A stretch of DNA of 64,000 nt from Pseudomicrostroma phylloplanum (lineage: Eukaryota; Basidiomycota; Exobasidiomycetes; Microstromatales). Below the pieces are notes generated by a model. It saw nothing but the letters and a program-made list of their open reading frames with translations, was not told where the DNA came from and searched no databases. Shown here piece by piece: positions 51,533-61,062 of this stretch. The stretch lies in contig BCHS01000010.1 in the NCBI GenBank assembly GCA_039545275.1, positions 434,001 to 498,000 on the forward strand, given 5' to 3'. A program made the position numbers and the translations under genes. The number at the start of each line of letters is the position of its first letter. Within the stretch, counting starts at the first letter, position 1.

Positions 51533-54500
51533 TCATGCAGAATCGCCTTGCTTCTCTCCTCCATTGCTCACGGGCTCTATAGCTGCTGTACTACCTGATT
51601 CTGGACCAGTGGGAGCAGGAGTGGCGGTCTCCGTGCTCGCAGGCCCAGCCTCCGTACCGGCACCGGCAACGGCACCAGCATCTGCGCTACCACCAGCATT
51701 GGCAGCCTCAGCCTGAGCGGCAGCGGCAGCAGCAGCGGCAGCCTGCTTCTTTCCACTCTTCCTCGGCTTCTTTGCCGGTGGGGGAGCAGTGCCCGCCGAG
51801 TTCGAAGCCTCGCCTTCAGCGGAAGCCTCGTTGGAAGCGCCTTCGCCCGTTTTCTCCGCGGTGCTACCTTCTGCGCCTTCTGCGTCCTTGTCCTTCTTCT
51901 TCCTCGAGGAAGGGCCAGAAGCGCTCCTCTTCTTTCTTTGCTGTTGCGAGGGCACCCGGCCGGCCTTGGGTCCACGGGGAATGGGAGCCTCACCGCCGGC
52001 GGCGGCATTGCTTCCTCCGGCAGGTTCGATCTCTTCGATCTTGGAGGAAGGAGGCTTGGCTCCGAAGAAGTCGTCCTCGTCCTCGTCCAGCGCCCATCCC
52101 ACGGTCCGCTCCGTCGAGCCCCTCTCCCCTTCGGCACCACCATCGCGCAGAGCCTTTTCTCGGTTGGCCTTTCTCTTCCTGTGCGTCTCCCTCATGACGT
52201 CAGCTTTGCCCTGGGCTGTAGCGGCCTCTTCGGCTTGCCTCTTGCGCAGCATAGCTTCTGCCAGCTCATCGTCGTCCATCAGAAGACTGACAATCTCCTG
52301 CGGCTTGGCCACACCACCGCTGCCGCCCTCGTTCATCGTCTTGTTGCCCACGACGATGTCCTGCACCTCCTTCTTGTTACGAGCCATCTTGATGATCCGC
52401 TCGTCGATGGTGCCCTTTGTGATCAGGCGGTAGACCGTCACTTGCTTCGTCTGGCCCAGTCGATGAGCTCGGTCCATGGCTTGCTGGTCATTCGAAGGGT
52501 TCCAGTCCGAGTCGAAGAAGACGACCGTGTCGGCAGCAGTCAAGTTGATACCCAGACCTCCAGCGCGAGTAGAGAGCAAGAAGACGAACAATTCGGGCTT
52601 TGTCTGCCAGTCAGTGACCATGTCTCGCCTGTCGGAGATCTTACTCGATCCGTCCAGTCGTAGATACTTGTACTGCCTGTAGATGAGGTACTCCTCCATC
52701 AGGTCAATCATCTTGGTCATCTGGAAGTAGATGAGCACACGATGATCATTCGCCTTCAGATCTCGCAGGAGCTTGTCCAAGTGGGCAAGCTTCGTCGAGT
52801 CGATGATCAGTTTGTTGATCTGAGGAACTTGCATCTGGGCTGCAGGCAGCTGATAGGCACTCGACGTGGTGAGAATACCTCGAGGTGGGAGCTTTGGCAG
52901 AGCGCGCCGAGTGGCCTCGATGAGATTCTCGTCTTCACACCCAGCTGGTGTAGGTACACCATAGAGCATCTGCGTGACGAGGTCGTCGCGGCTCAACCGC
53001 TCTTGCTCTTCGACAAAGGGGCGATCATTGCTGTAAGCCCGAACGGGGGGCGCGACCACCTTGCCAGCCCACAGGCGAGCAGCCGGTCCAGCTAGAGGGG
53101 AATTCTCGCTGTAGACGCGTCGAACGTCGTGCAGTGGTGGCAGAATGGAAGGGGCAAGTCCGCTGTTGGACGGAATGCTCTTCTGCACCCAGCCAAAGGG
53201 TCGGATCGAAGATGCTGAGAAATCGTCATCCGAGACGTAAGGCTGCAGGTCCTTCATGCGAGTCTCACGATTGACCGTCTCCAGAGTAGACTTGGCGGAG
53301 TGACCCCAGAAGGCGACCTCGGCATCGCGAGCATCCAGGTCAAGAAGGCGCAAGGCAGAGAAAGTGGAGTTGTTCTCGGACTGGAGGTCTTGCGCAATAT
53401 GCGGCTGCCTCCAGATGTTGAACATGTTGTCAAGGTACTTGGTATCGAAGCCTGCTCGACTGTTCCACCCGGGGGTCTTGGTGAGCCCACCGTCTCGAGC
53501 CAGCAGCTTGGGAATCTGGAGCTCGATGCCATTCGTGACCGAGTCCGGACAATGGAGCAAATCGCCCTCTCTGGTAAGGGAAGCCGAATGAGCGAAAGAG
53601 GCGAAGCTCAAAGGTCCGGTCACGTCCGCTCGCTCAAAGAGCTCGGGGTGATTGCAGACCTTCCTGAACTGCATGACGAGATTCATCAGGTGCTTGATAC
53701 CAGCTTCGTCCTGCAGATTGGAGGCGCGATCCATCAGTTCCGCAATGGAGACGTTCTCTCGCAAGCCTCGGTAGAGCATCTTCTGTCGCGCAGACATCTC
53801 GCACAAGACATCGATCTCGATCTTGTCTCCAAGCTCGTTCTGGACGTTCTTCTTGATTCTTCGAAGCATGAATGGCTTCAAGATCATGTGCAGTCTTCGC
53901 AATTGACCTTCGTTCAGCGTGCCCTTGTTCTCGGCGTGACCTTCGATGTCTTTAGAGAACCACTCCGAGAATTCGTCGTGGGAGTCGAAAAGAGACGGCA
54001 TGATGAAGTGCAAGAGGGCCCACAGCTCCTGCATCGAATTCTGCACAGGAGTACCAGTGAGTAAGAGTCGATTACGGCAGTTGAAGCTGAGTAGCGTCTT
54101 CCATCGAGTACTCGAAGACGACTTGATAGCCTGTGCCTCGTCCAGAATCATGTACTGCCACTTGACTCTCTTGAAGTACTGCTCGTCACTGACTACCAGC
54201 TGGTAGCTGGTAATGAGCACATGGAAAGGCGAATCCCTATTGTAAGAAGTGTGGTGCTTGCGCGACCAGAACTTGCGCAGGATAGCTCGGTCCTTGACGT
54301 TTCCCCAGTACGGTAGTGCCTTGAGAGACGGAGTGAATTTGGTGATCTCCTGCTGCCAATTGTGCAGCGTTGACGAAGGAGCGATTACCAGGAAAGGTCC
54401 CCAGATGTCGTGCACTTCGGCGAGATACGACATCAGGGAGATACTCTGCACTGTCTTGCCCAGACCCATCTCGTCGGCGAGAATACCATTGATACCTTGC

Positions 54501-56974
54501 TCGTACAAGTTGGCGAGCCAGTTGAGACCCTTCAGTTGGTACTCCTTTAGCTGACAAGTCAGCATCTTGGGCTGCGAGATGTTCATCTGACCCATCGAGG
54601 TTGGGTTCTGGAAGTTGAGGTCATCCGAGTCGAATGCCTTGCCGATGTCCTTCTCATCGATTCGCTTTCCACTGGCATCTGCTGCTTCTGCTGCTTCCTG
54701 CAACTTGCGCCGCTCCTCAGCAGCGACCGCATCGAAGGCTTGAGCCTTCTCGCGAGCAGCAAGAATGGCCTGCTGGGCATTCTTAGCAGCATGAGCTCGC
54801 AGATTCGACTCGTCGTCATCATCAAAGTCAATGTCTTTGAGATCGCCGTTCGTGTTGGCAGCATCTACCTCGGCCGCTGCACCGCTTGCGCTGGTAGCGA
54901 CTGGCTTGGCATTGACAGGAGGCACGCTAGCGGGAGCATCTGTCTTCGCTGCAGATGGGTCGATGATCGCAGCAGACCCGCTAGCCACTCCACCTCCGGG
55001 CACTGCGCCGCCTCCCGAAGTCTCTTCCGACTCTTCGGCTTCGGCCGTCCTCAGCTTGTTGCCCACGAAGTGAGAGTATAGCTCCGTCTGCGTGATCAAG
55101 AAGTTGAGCTTCCTTGCCTGTCTCTTGGCCTCTCGCATCTCTTCCTCCCTGCGAATGCGATCAGCGGCCTCCTTTTCAGCTTTTCGTCGCAGCTCCTTCT
55201 CTTCCTTCTCGTTTCGCCTCCAGAAGAGGAGCATCTCTCGCATGGCCTTCCTGGCTCGCTGCTGCACATCCTTGACAGACTTGGTGTGCCTTGTTTGGCC
55301 TCGGCGAGCTTCTCTTTGTACCACTACAGCAATTCGCTTCGTGTAAGTGTTGCGACCGAGCTGCGTGGCCTGCACCACTCGATACACCTTGGGAATCTCT
55401 CGACGAGCGAGATTAGTCCAGATGCGACGGTGAGCCTCCTCGAGCTGCTTGATTCGCTTTTCATCGAGCGGTAGCGCCGGACCATCTGGATCTATAAGAG
55501 TCTCTCCGGGCTCCAAGGGCTCAGGACCGGTAGGCAGTGTTTCGTCGCCCTTGGAGGGCGTGTTCCTGCTACTGTCAGTCTCGCCAATTCTACCCTTCTT
55601 GTTGGGACCCTTCCTATCACCCTGAGCAGCAGTAGCATCGTCATCGGATACCTCGACCGGATCCCGCTCTTCCTCTGCCACAAAGTTGCTCTTGACCTTG
55701 TTCTTGCCGCTGCTCTTGCCGCCGCCAGTCATACTGAGGAGCTCGCGATCGACCTCGCGCTCCTTCCTCTTACGGGCAGCCTCTCGTCTTGCACGCTGCC
55801 TCTCGGCTTCCCTCTGCTGCTCCAGCCATTGCATCTCCTCCGCTTTACGAACGAGTACGCTGAATCTTGTCTCGTAGCCCTTCTCCAATCGCTTCTGAAC
55901 CACAAAGTGCTCTTCGGTCCACCGCATAGAGTCGGCCTTTTCGATCTCCTGAAGCCGAAGCTGCTGGCGGACTCTATAGGCATTGAGCTCGTTTTGCCAG
56001 ATGGCACTGTTCTCCTCAGTGGGAAACTCTAGGTTGACCTCGGGTACGACTACGGCGGGAGCAGCTACAGCATGCGAGCTTCGCCTGGACGTGGGAGCCT
56101 CTCCAGTACTCTTCCTGCCGCCAGCCTTGGATTTCAGCTTGATACTTGTCACTCTTCCAGCTCGAGGTGCAGGAGCAGAGGTCGATGCGGGGCTACCTCG
56201 AGGGTCGTAATCGGGGTGAGAGGATGAAGACTGCAGAGGGCGTGTGTAGTGCCGTGTCAGTAATGCGGTAGGAGGAACGAGATCTGCTAGTCTTACCGCC
56301 CCCAAGGCGACACTCACACTCTCGCCATGACCATGGGCTTGATCGGATCTGCCGCCGGAGCCTGCCTCTGAGCTGGAGTAGGTCCTGTGCCCTTCTTCAG
56401 CGACCGGGTGGTACGAGCCGTTTCCATTGGAAGACGTCATCTCTGAACTTGCAGAAGACACAGAAGCGGGGGCAGCAAGTGCGGGCGCCTGGCTGCCGCT
56501 GTAGTCGGCTCTGGGATAGGCAGCCCCCGATGCTGAAGATGAGGATGCAGAGGCCCGACCAGTAGAGTGGCTCTGCTCCGAGGGATGTTGATGCTGATCC
56601 CGGAAGTGGGGTGCTGGAAGTCTAGAAGGTGTCGCGTGTGTAGCCCAGGAAGAGCCGCTACGTCCCTGTGCTGAGGGTGGGGACGATGGGTGGCCTTTGG
56701 AAGAAGAGGGGGGCGACGAGGGTCCTGCCATGGAGTGGCTCGGAGCGGCAGTGTGGGAGTGGGAGGTGTGGCCAGTGGCTCTGCTGATGCCAGGTGACTT
56801 TGGTACGCTGCCACCATCGTTGAGTATGCTAGATATGCTCATCATCGGGCGAGGTGCAGGAGGTGGTGAGTCGGAGACGTGCCTTCCATTGGTGCCATGA
56901 TAGGAAGAATGACCAGAGCCGCTGCCACTTGCCCCTGCCTGCCCTTGGTAAGCTCTATGCTGAGGGGACGACAT
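51533..56974 (-). CDS. INO80: INO80 chromatin-remodelling ATPase
   Basis: Two exons, 56974..56318 and 56230..51533, give 1784 aa. The 87-nt intron (GTGAGT..CTGCAG) is stop-free and a multiple of three, so the unspliced frame reads through. The N-terminal ~280 residues are Ser/His-rich and disordered. The DBINO domain (about 480-620, with RREIPKVYRVVQATQLGRN and QRARKAMREMLLFWRR) recruits Arp/actin subunits. The SNF2 ATPase lobes carry GILADEMGLGKTVQS (Walker A), LDEAQAIKS and the helicase C motif DWNPSNDQQAMDRAHRLGQ. They are split by the long insertion typical of INO80 that loads Rvb1/Rvb2. The C-terminus is Ala/Glu/Lys-rich, including a ten-Ala run. INO80 slides nucleosomes and exchanges H2A.Z. 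Confidence 0.97.
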   Translation of the reverse strand: MSSPQHRAYQGQAGASGSGSGHSSYHGTNGRHVSDSPPPAPRPMMSISSILNDGGSVPKSPGISRATGHTSHSHTAAPSHSMAGPSSPPSSSKGHPSSPPSAQGRSGSSWATHATPSRLPAPHFRDQHQHPSEQSHSTGRASASSSSASGAAYPRADYSGSQAPALAAPASVSSASSEMTSSNGNGSYHPVAEEGHRTYSSSEAGSGGRSDQAHGHGESVSVALGAVRLADLVPPTALLTRHYTRPLQSSSSHPDYDPRGSPASTSAPAPRAGRVTSIKLKSKAGGRKSTGEAPTSRRSSHAVAAPAVVVPEVNLEFPTEENSAIWQNELNAYRVRQQLRLQEIEKADSMRWTEEHFVVQKRLEKGYETRFSVLVRKAEEMQWLEQQREAERQRARREAARKRKEREVDRELLSMTGGGKSSGKNKVKSNFVAEEERDPVEVSDDDATAAQGDRKGPNKKGRIGETDSSRNTPSKGDETLPTGPEPLEPGETLIDPDGPALPLDEKRIKQLEEAHRRIWTNLARREIPKVYRVVQATQLGRNTYTKRIAVVVQREARRGQTRHTKSVKDVQQRARKAMREMLLFWRRNEKEEKELRRKAEKEAADRIRREEEMREAKRQARKLNFLITQTELYSHFVGNKLRTAEAEESEETSGGGAVPGGGVASGSAAIIDPSAAKTDAPASVPPVNAKPVATSASGAAAEVDAANTNGDLKDIDFDDDDESNLRAHAAKNAQQAILAAREKAQAFDAVAAEERRKLQEAAEAADASGKRIDEKDIGKAFDSDDLNFQNPTSMGQMNISQPKMLTCQLKEYQLKGLNWLANLYEQGINGILADEMGLGKTVQSISLMSYLAEVHDIWGPFLVIAPSSTLHNWQQEITKFTPSLKALPYWGNVKDRAILRKFWSRKHHTSYNRDSPFHVLITSYQLVVSDEQYFKRVKWQYMILDEAQAIKSSSSTRWKTLLSFNCRNRLLLTGTPVQNSMQELWALLHFIMPSLFDSHDEFSEWFSKDIEGHAENKGTLNEGQLRRLHMILKPFMLRRIKKNVQNELGDKIEIDVLCEMSARQKMLYRGLRENVSIAELMDRASNLQDEAGIKHLMNLVMQFRKVCNHPELFERADVTGPLSFASFAHSASLTREGDLLHCPDSVTNGIELQIPKLLARDGGLTKTPGWNSRAGFDTKYLDNMFNIWRQPHIAQDLQSENNSTFSALRLLDLDARDAEVAFWGHSAKSTLETVNRETRMKDLQPYVSDDDFSASSIRPFGWVQKSIPSNSGLAPSILPPLHDVRRVYSENSPLAGPAARLWAGKVVAPPVRAYSNDRPFVEEQERLSRDDLVTQMLYGVPTPAGCEDENLIEATRRALPKLPPRGILTTSSAYQLPAAQMQVPQINKLIIDSTKLAHLDKLLRDLKANDHRVLIYFQMTKMIDLMEEYLIYRQYKYLRLDGSSKISDRRDMVTDWQTKPELFVFLLSTRAGGLGINLTAADTVVFFDSDWNPSNDQQAMDRAHRLGQTKQVTVYRLITKGTIDERIIKMARNKKEVQDIVVGNKTMNEGGSGGVAKPQEIVSLLMDDDELAEAMLRKRQAEEAATAQGKADVMRETHRKRKANREKALRDGGAEGERGSTERTVGWALDEDEDDFFGAKPPSSKIEEIEPAGGSNAAAGGEAPIPRGPKAGRVPSQQQRKKRSASGPSSRKKKDKDAEGAEGSTAEKTGEGASNEASAEGEASNSAGTAPPPAKKPRKSGKKQAAAAAAAAAQAEAANAGGSADAGAVAGAGTEAGPASTETATPAPTGPESGSTAAIEPVSNGGEKQGDSA

Positions 56975-58294
56975 GATCCTCGTTGAGCCAGGAGTAGCTC
57001 AGCGAAGCGGAGGAAGTGTGTGTGGGGGGAGGGGAGAGGAGGACAGCCACCGAGAGGCGTGGCCGTGCTTGGCTGAGTCTTCAGTGCAAGGCGATGAGCA
57101 GCGTGGAGGGAGGGGGTGTGGGGAGTGGGTGAAGCGGTACGGTGCTGTGCACAGGCAGGGGGATGAGTGTGATGGCGGCGGTGGAAGTGGAAGTGATAGG
57201 AGTGATGCTGGCGGTGGTAGTGGTGGTGAGTGGGTGGTAGGATGTGCGATGGGAGTGACAGGATGTGCGATGGATGTGGGATCGCCGACTGCTGCTGCTC
57301 TTGCCTCGTGGGGTGATTGCTTTCGTTGGTTGCCCTTTGCTTACTATGGGCTTGGCCGCTTCCTCCCCTCGTCTTCCTTGTGCGTCCGGTGTCTGGCTGC
57401 TGCTGCCCTGGGTGAGGGTCCGCTGGACGTGGGTGAAGCCCCGGGACTGGCGGCACCAGCTTCCGATCCTCGCCTTGCCGCCCTCGCCTCGCTCCCCACG
57501 GTAAGCGGAGGTCGCAGCAGCAGCAGGCAGGCAGGCGGGCAGCGCAATGCCTCGCCGCCACGCCCCGCCCGACGTCTGATCCCACCACCCGCTTCCTCCC
57601 TCGTCGTCCTCCTGCAGCCCACGCAAAATCCAAAAGTGGGATTAGCACCCGCACGCACTCTACGCACATACACTCGGGGGCGGCCCGGCTCCCATTGCCC
57701 AGCGTTCTCCGCTTAGCTCCTCCACAAAACACTGCTAGATCACTTACTGGTTCCATCGCCGGTCAGCCCAGCAGCAGGTGTAGCAGCGTCAGTCGCCTCC
57801 ATCAGTCGCACACAAACACAGCCGTATCTTGAAGCCACTCTACGCGCTCCACCCATCTTGCCCCCGACCCGCGTAGTCTCGCCGATAAGGGGAGACTGAC
57901 GCGTTCTGACAAGCGCTTTACGCGCCGCTCAGTAGCTCTGACTCAACAGCATCACTCTGTGCCTCTCTGAAACGTTCCTTGGCCCTCACTTTCTGTGACA
58001 CTGACATTGAGGGATTCGCATACTCTAGCCTTCTGGGCCACTCTCGGAGTGTCACGTGACGAATGGCCCTTGCGCCGAGCTTTGCCCCAGGCCCAGAGGT
58101 GAAAGGGGTACCCTGACTCAACGCATCCAGTTTCCTCGCGGCGCTCTTTTCAGTAGGCAGAGATGGGCACAGTAGGGGGAGAAGTCCATTCATCATCGGT
58201 CTTAGCATTGTGTGGTAGACAGCTGACACAGCATACACGATAAATTACAGGGGTCGCGCATCCGGCTTTGCCTTAACCTGTTTCTTTCCTTTCA
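56975..58294. other. long intergenic region upstream of INO80
   Basis: 1.3 kb between the INO80 start (minus) and the SDR stop (minus). The first 300 bp are unusually rich in G/T triplets on the plus strand (ggtggtagtggtggtg near 57210). Several ORFs of 80-300 codons exist (the longest 57756..56842) but consist of His/Pro/Arg-biased low complexity and lack conserved motifs, so I read them as composition shadows. It probably holds a long INO80 leader and promoter, perhaps with a 5'-UTR intron. Confidence 0.45.
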
Positions 58295-59337
58295 TCAAAA
58301 ATGCTCCCTCGCCGGGCGCAAGTCCATCTCAAAAGTCCAAGCCGAAGGGGCCTGCTGTGCGAGGAATAGGTACGCCTTGGCCGCCTCTCGCGGGTCCACG
58401 ACCGTATCACCATGGAAGTACTCCGAGTCGGACAGGCCGAGGTGTTTGCGAGCTGCTGCCGAATCGATCAGGCCGTCGATGACGATGTGAGCGATGTGGA
58501 TGTTCTGCAGGTAGTGCAGGGCAGGGGAGGGTGATGGGAAGGGCTCAGTAGGCGTGATCCGATAGTATGGGTGCCAGTCTCGCTCTGCGCGACACTCACG
58601 TCCTTGCCATGCTCTCGAGCTGCCACTTCACATATCCGCCTCAAGCCCGTCTTACCAATTGAAAAAGCAGCGAATGACGCCCTTCCTCTTGTGGCGGACG
58701 TAGCTCCCGTAGCCAAGATTGTGCCTCCCAGTCCCGCCTTTCCCACTCCCTCTCCCTCTCCTTTCATAAGCGTGATACATTCCTTTATGAAGACAAAAGA
58801 GGACATGACACTCGCTTGGAACGAGTCCCTCACTTGCGCCTCTGTCTGAGCCAGCAGGGGCCGTTTCACCCGTACAGAGGCATTGTAGATGGCAGTGCCT
58901 AGCCTGCGGCCGGGAAAGAGCTGCAGTGCGCTGCGAAGACCCGCAAGGACGCTGGATGGGTCGAGGACGTCGCAGAAGACTCCTCTGCTCAGCGCCGCTG
59001 ACGTTTCGAGATCGGCTTGGCTGTCAAGCTGTCCCATCTTCTCCCCATCCTGCCGCAGACGCTCCCTCGCCAGCGCGTCCAGCTCTCTCGCCCACCCCTC
59101 AAGACGTACGACATCCCTGCTAAGAAGGGCAATTGCGTACCCTTGTGCTGCAAAGTGTTGCGCGATACATAAGCCCATACCTGGACCCACACCGATGATC
59201 AGCACCAGATGCTCATGACGGAGAGGACCGTGCAGCGGTGTGAGGCCTAGTGGGAGTGGGGCGGGAGGAGGAGAGGAGGGGAGAGGACGACTGAGCAGGT
59301 CGTTGCGGCCTGGAGCTGTTGGTGAGGGAGCTGACAT
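58295..59337 (-). CDS. short-chain dehydrogenase/reductase-like protein
   Basis: Two exons, 59337..58600 and 58504..58295, give 315 aa; the 95-nt intron has a GTGAGT donor and CTGCAG acceptor. The Rossmann start is visible at about 44-60 (LVLIIGVGPGMGLCIAQHFA), then ALLSRD, and the NAG-equivalent is YNASV. The catalytic segment reads ATSATRGRASFAAFSIGKTG: the Lys is kept, but the position expected for the catalytic Tyr is Phe (AFSIGK). This pattern occurs in a recognised group of SDR-fold proteins whose chemistry is poorly defined. The C-terminus encoded by exon 2 (IAHIVIDGLID...) also fits that group. It is divergent from a GST kappa gene, suggesting a shared redox or detoxification role. 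NAD(P) preference is unclear. Confidence 0.88.
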
Positions 59338-59751
59338 CGTCGATGGCTCTTCCTCAGGACGAGCTAGCCTCTCGGTTGAGGTGAAACTTGAGAAAGCTAC
59401 GACTTGAGGAGAGACTCAGCTTGACTCGAGTACTTACGAGCTACAAGCCTGAGATACGGGGTCAAGTTCCCATACACATCACCTGGAACTGTCATGTGCA
59501 CAGACCTCACACGCCTGGCCGCTCGATCGATCGATCGATCGGCTTTTCGGATTCGAAGCCGGTCCGGCCGGGCTGAAATGCGGGGAAATGGCGGATGGCC
59601 GAACCCCGGGGTCAGGCAAAGGGGATGAAGGGCGTGTAGGCTGACTGCCTCCCTTGGCTGCGTCCACCATTCGTCCTACCTCGAATAGACGTTCTAGCAA
59701 AAGTACGATTTCACACAGTTCCACTGCGACACTTCCGTCGAGCTTCCAGTC
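59338..59751. promoter_or_regulatory. bidirectional promoter, SDR / GSTK
   Basis: 414 bp between the two ATGs. It contains a (CGAT)4 simple repeat at 59524-59541 and an adjacent GC-rich stretch. No stress-response element could be assigned with confidence. Confidence 0.5.
59524..59541. repeat. (CGAT)n short tandem repeat
   Basis: Four and a half CGAT units in the SDR/GSTK promoter; each unit contains a self-complementary GATC/CGAT core. Confidence 0.9.
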
Positions 59752-60908
59752 ATGAGTGCACGCCTCGTTGTGAGTCTATCCACTGCAGTTGCGTACCGAG
59801 GAATGTCCCTGTAGCAGTTGCAGCTCACTCACCACCTTACTCTCCTGGACGCAGTTCCACTACGACATCGTCTCGCCATGGAGCTACGTCGCCTTTGAGA
59901 CTCTCACGCGCTACGCCAAGCTATGGAACATGGAGATGGTGAGTGCCCCAGCAGAGAAGACCGGGGCGCTGATTGCAGGAGGCATTGACACTGACGACTT
60001 TTCTGCACCTACTCATACCTCACCCATCCGCCTGCTCTGCGATATAGGAGCTCAAGCCGATCAATCTGGGCTATGTGATGAAGAATGCCCAGAACAAGCC
60101 GCCGATCACCGTGCCCAACAAGGGCAAGCACATGGGAGGCGAGATGGTCCGGGCAGAGCAATTCTTCGGCGGTACGTATCAATCGATGATCGTCATGGCG
60201 CTTCAACGATGCGCGGCCTCACTGACAGCTTCTCTGCCCCTTCTCTCCTGTATACAGTGAAGCTCAAAATGCCCAGCAACTTCCCCTTCAACTCCTTTCC
60301 CCTACAATGCGCCCTCCGCGTGCTGCAAGACGACCACCCCACCCGCCTACACTCCGCCACTGCCCACTTCTTCAAGCAAGTCTGGGGCGGTCACGGTGAT
60401 GAAATCGACGTCCTGTCTGTGGAGGCGGTGGGTGCCGAATTGAAGAAGTGGGGGGAGTTGAGTGAAGGACAGGTGGGAGAGGTGGTGAAGAGGGCGGGAT
60501 TGAAGGAGACGAGGACGCTTTTGAATGACGAGGCGAAGAAGCTTGTGGAGGAGGGGGGAGCGTTTGGTGCACCGTGAGTAGCGAAAGAACGGCAGGCAGA
60601 TGCAAGTGTGGCCTTCCTCAAGCTGACCGATGATAACTCTGCGGGCTCTCACCACTGTAGATGGATCGTCGCTACACGGCCAGACGGACGCAGCGTCAGC
60701 TTCTTTGGCTCAGACAGGACCGAGGTGCGTCAGCGGCGCAAAGCTAGCGTGGGCTCCCTCCAGAGGTGTGGCACTGACAGCTTCCATCCAACTGGTCCCT
60801 TTCCCCTCTCTACCTCCACACTTCCTCTCACAGCAAATTGCAGCGTTCCTGGAGAAGCCATACAAGGGTCCGATGGCCGATGGGAGGCCGTCGGCGAGCA
60901 AGCTGTAG
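59752..60908 (+). CDS. GSTK1: kappa-class glutathione S-transferase (DsbA-fold)
   Basis: Six exons: 59752..59769, 59855..59938, 60048..60171, 60258..60573, 60661..60724, 60834..60908. They give 226 aa, the same length as human GSTK1. The thioredoxin-like start FHYDIVSPWSYVAFETLTRY has the catalytic Ser in the SPWS motif. Then come LGYVMKNAQNKPP and VPNKGKHMGGE, a helical insertion, and the closing block GAFGAPWIVA, FFGSDRTEQIAAFLEKPYKGP. Kappa GSTs conjugate or reduce hydroperoxides with glutathione in mitochondria and peroxisomes. The C-terminus SASKL resembles the SKL-type peroxisomal signal of GSTK1 (human ends ARL), so peroxisomal import is likely. Five introns in 226 codons is the highest intron density in the window. 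Confidence 0.94.
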
Positions 60909-61062
60909 TGATGCCTCGATATGTCCTTGCTTCATATCTGCAATGGAATGCAATGCTTTCCACTTGTCAAATGTACGGCTCAGACAGAGGTACAATAAGA
61001 TGTCATGACATTGTAACAATCGGGTCGGAATGCTGAGACGAACGTAGCCAATAGGTGTGCGC

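Noticed and set aside
56842..57756. 304-codon minus-strand ORF crossing the INO80 start
   Set aside because: His/Pro/Arg-biased, overlaps the INO80 start in another frame, no conserved motif.
57918..58238. 106-codon minus-strand ORF between INO80 and the SDR
   Set aside because: No recognisable domain; could be chance in a GC-rich spacer.
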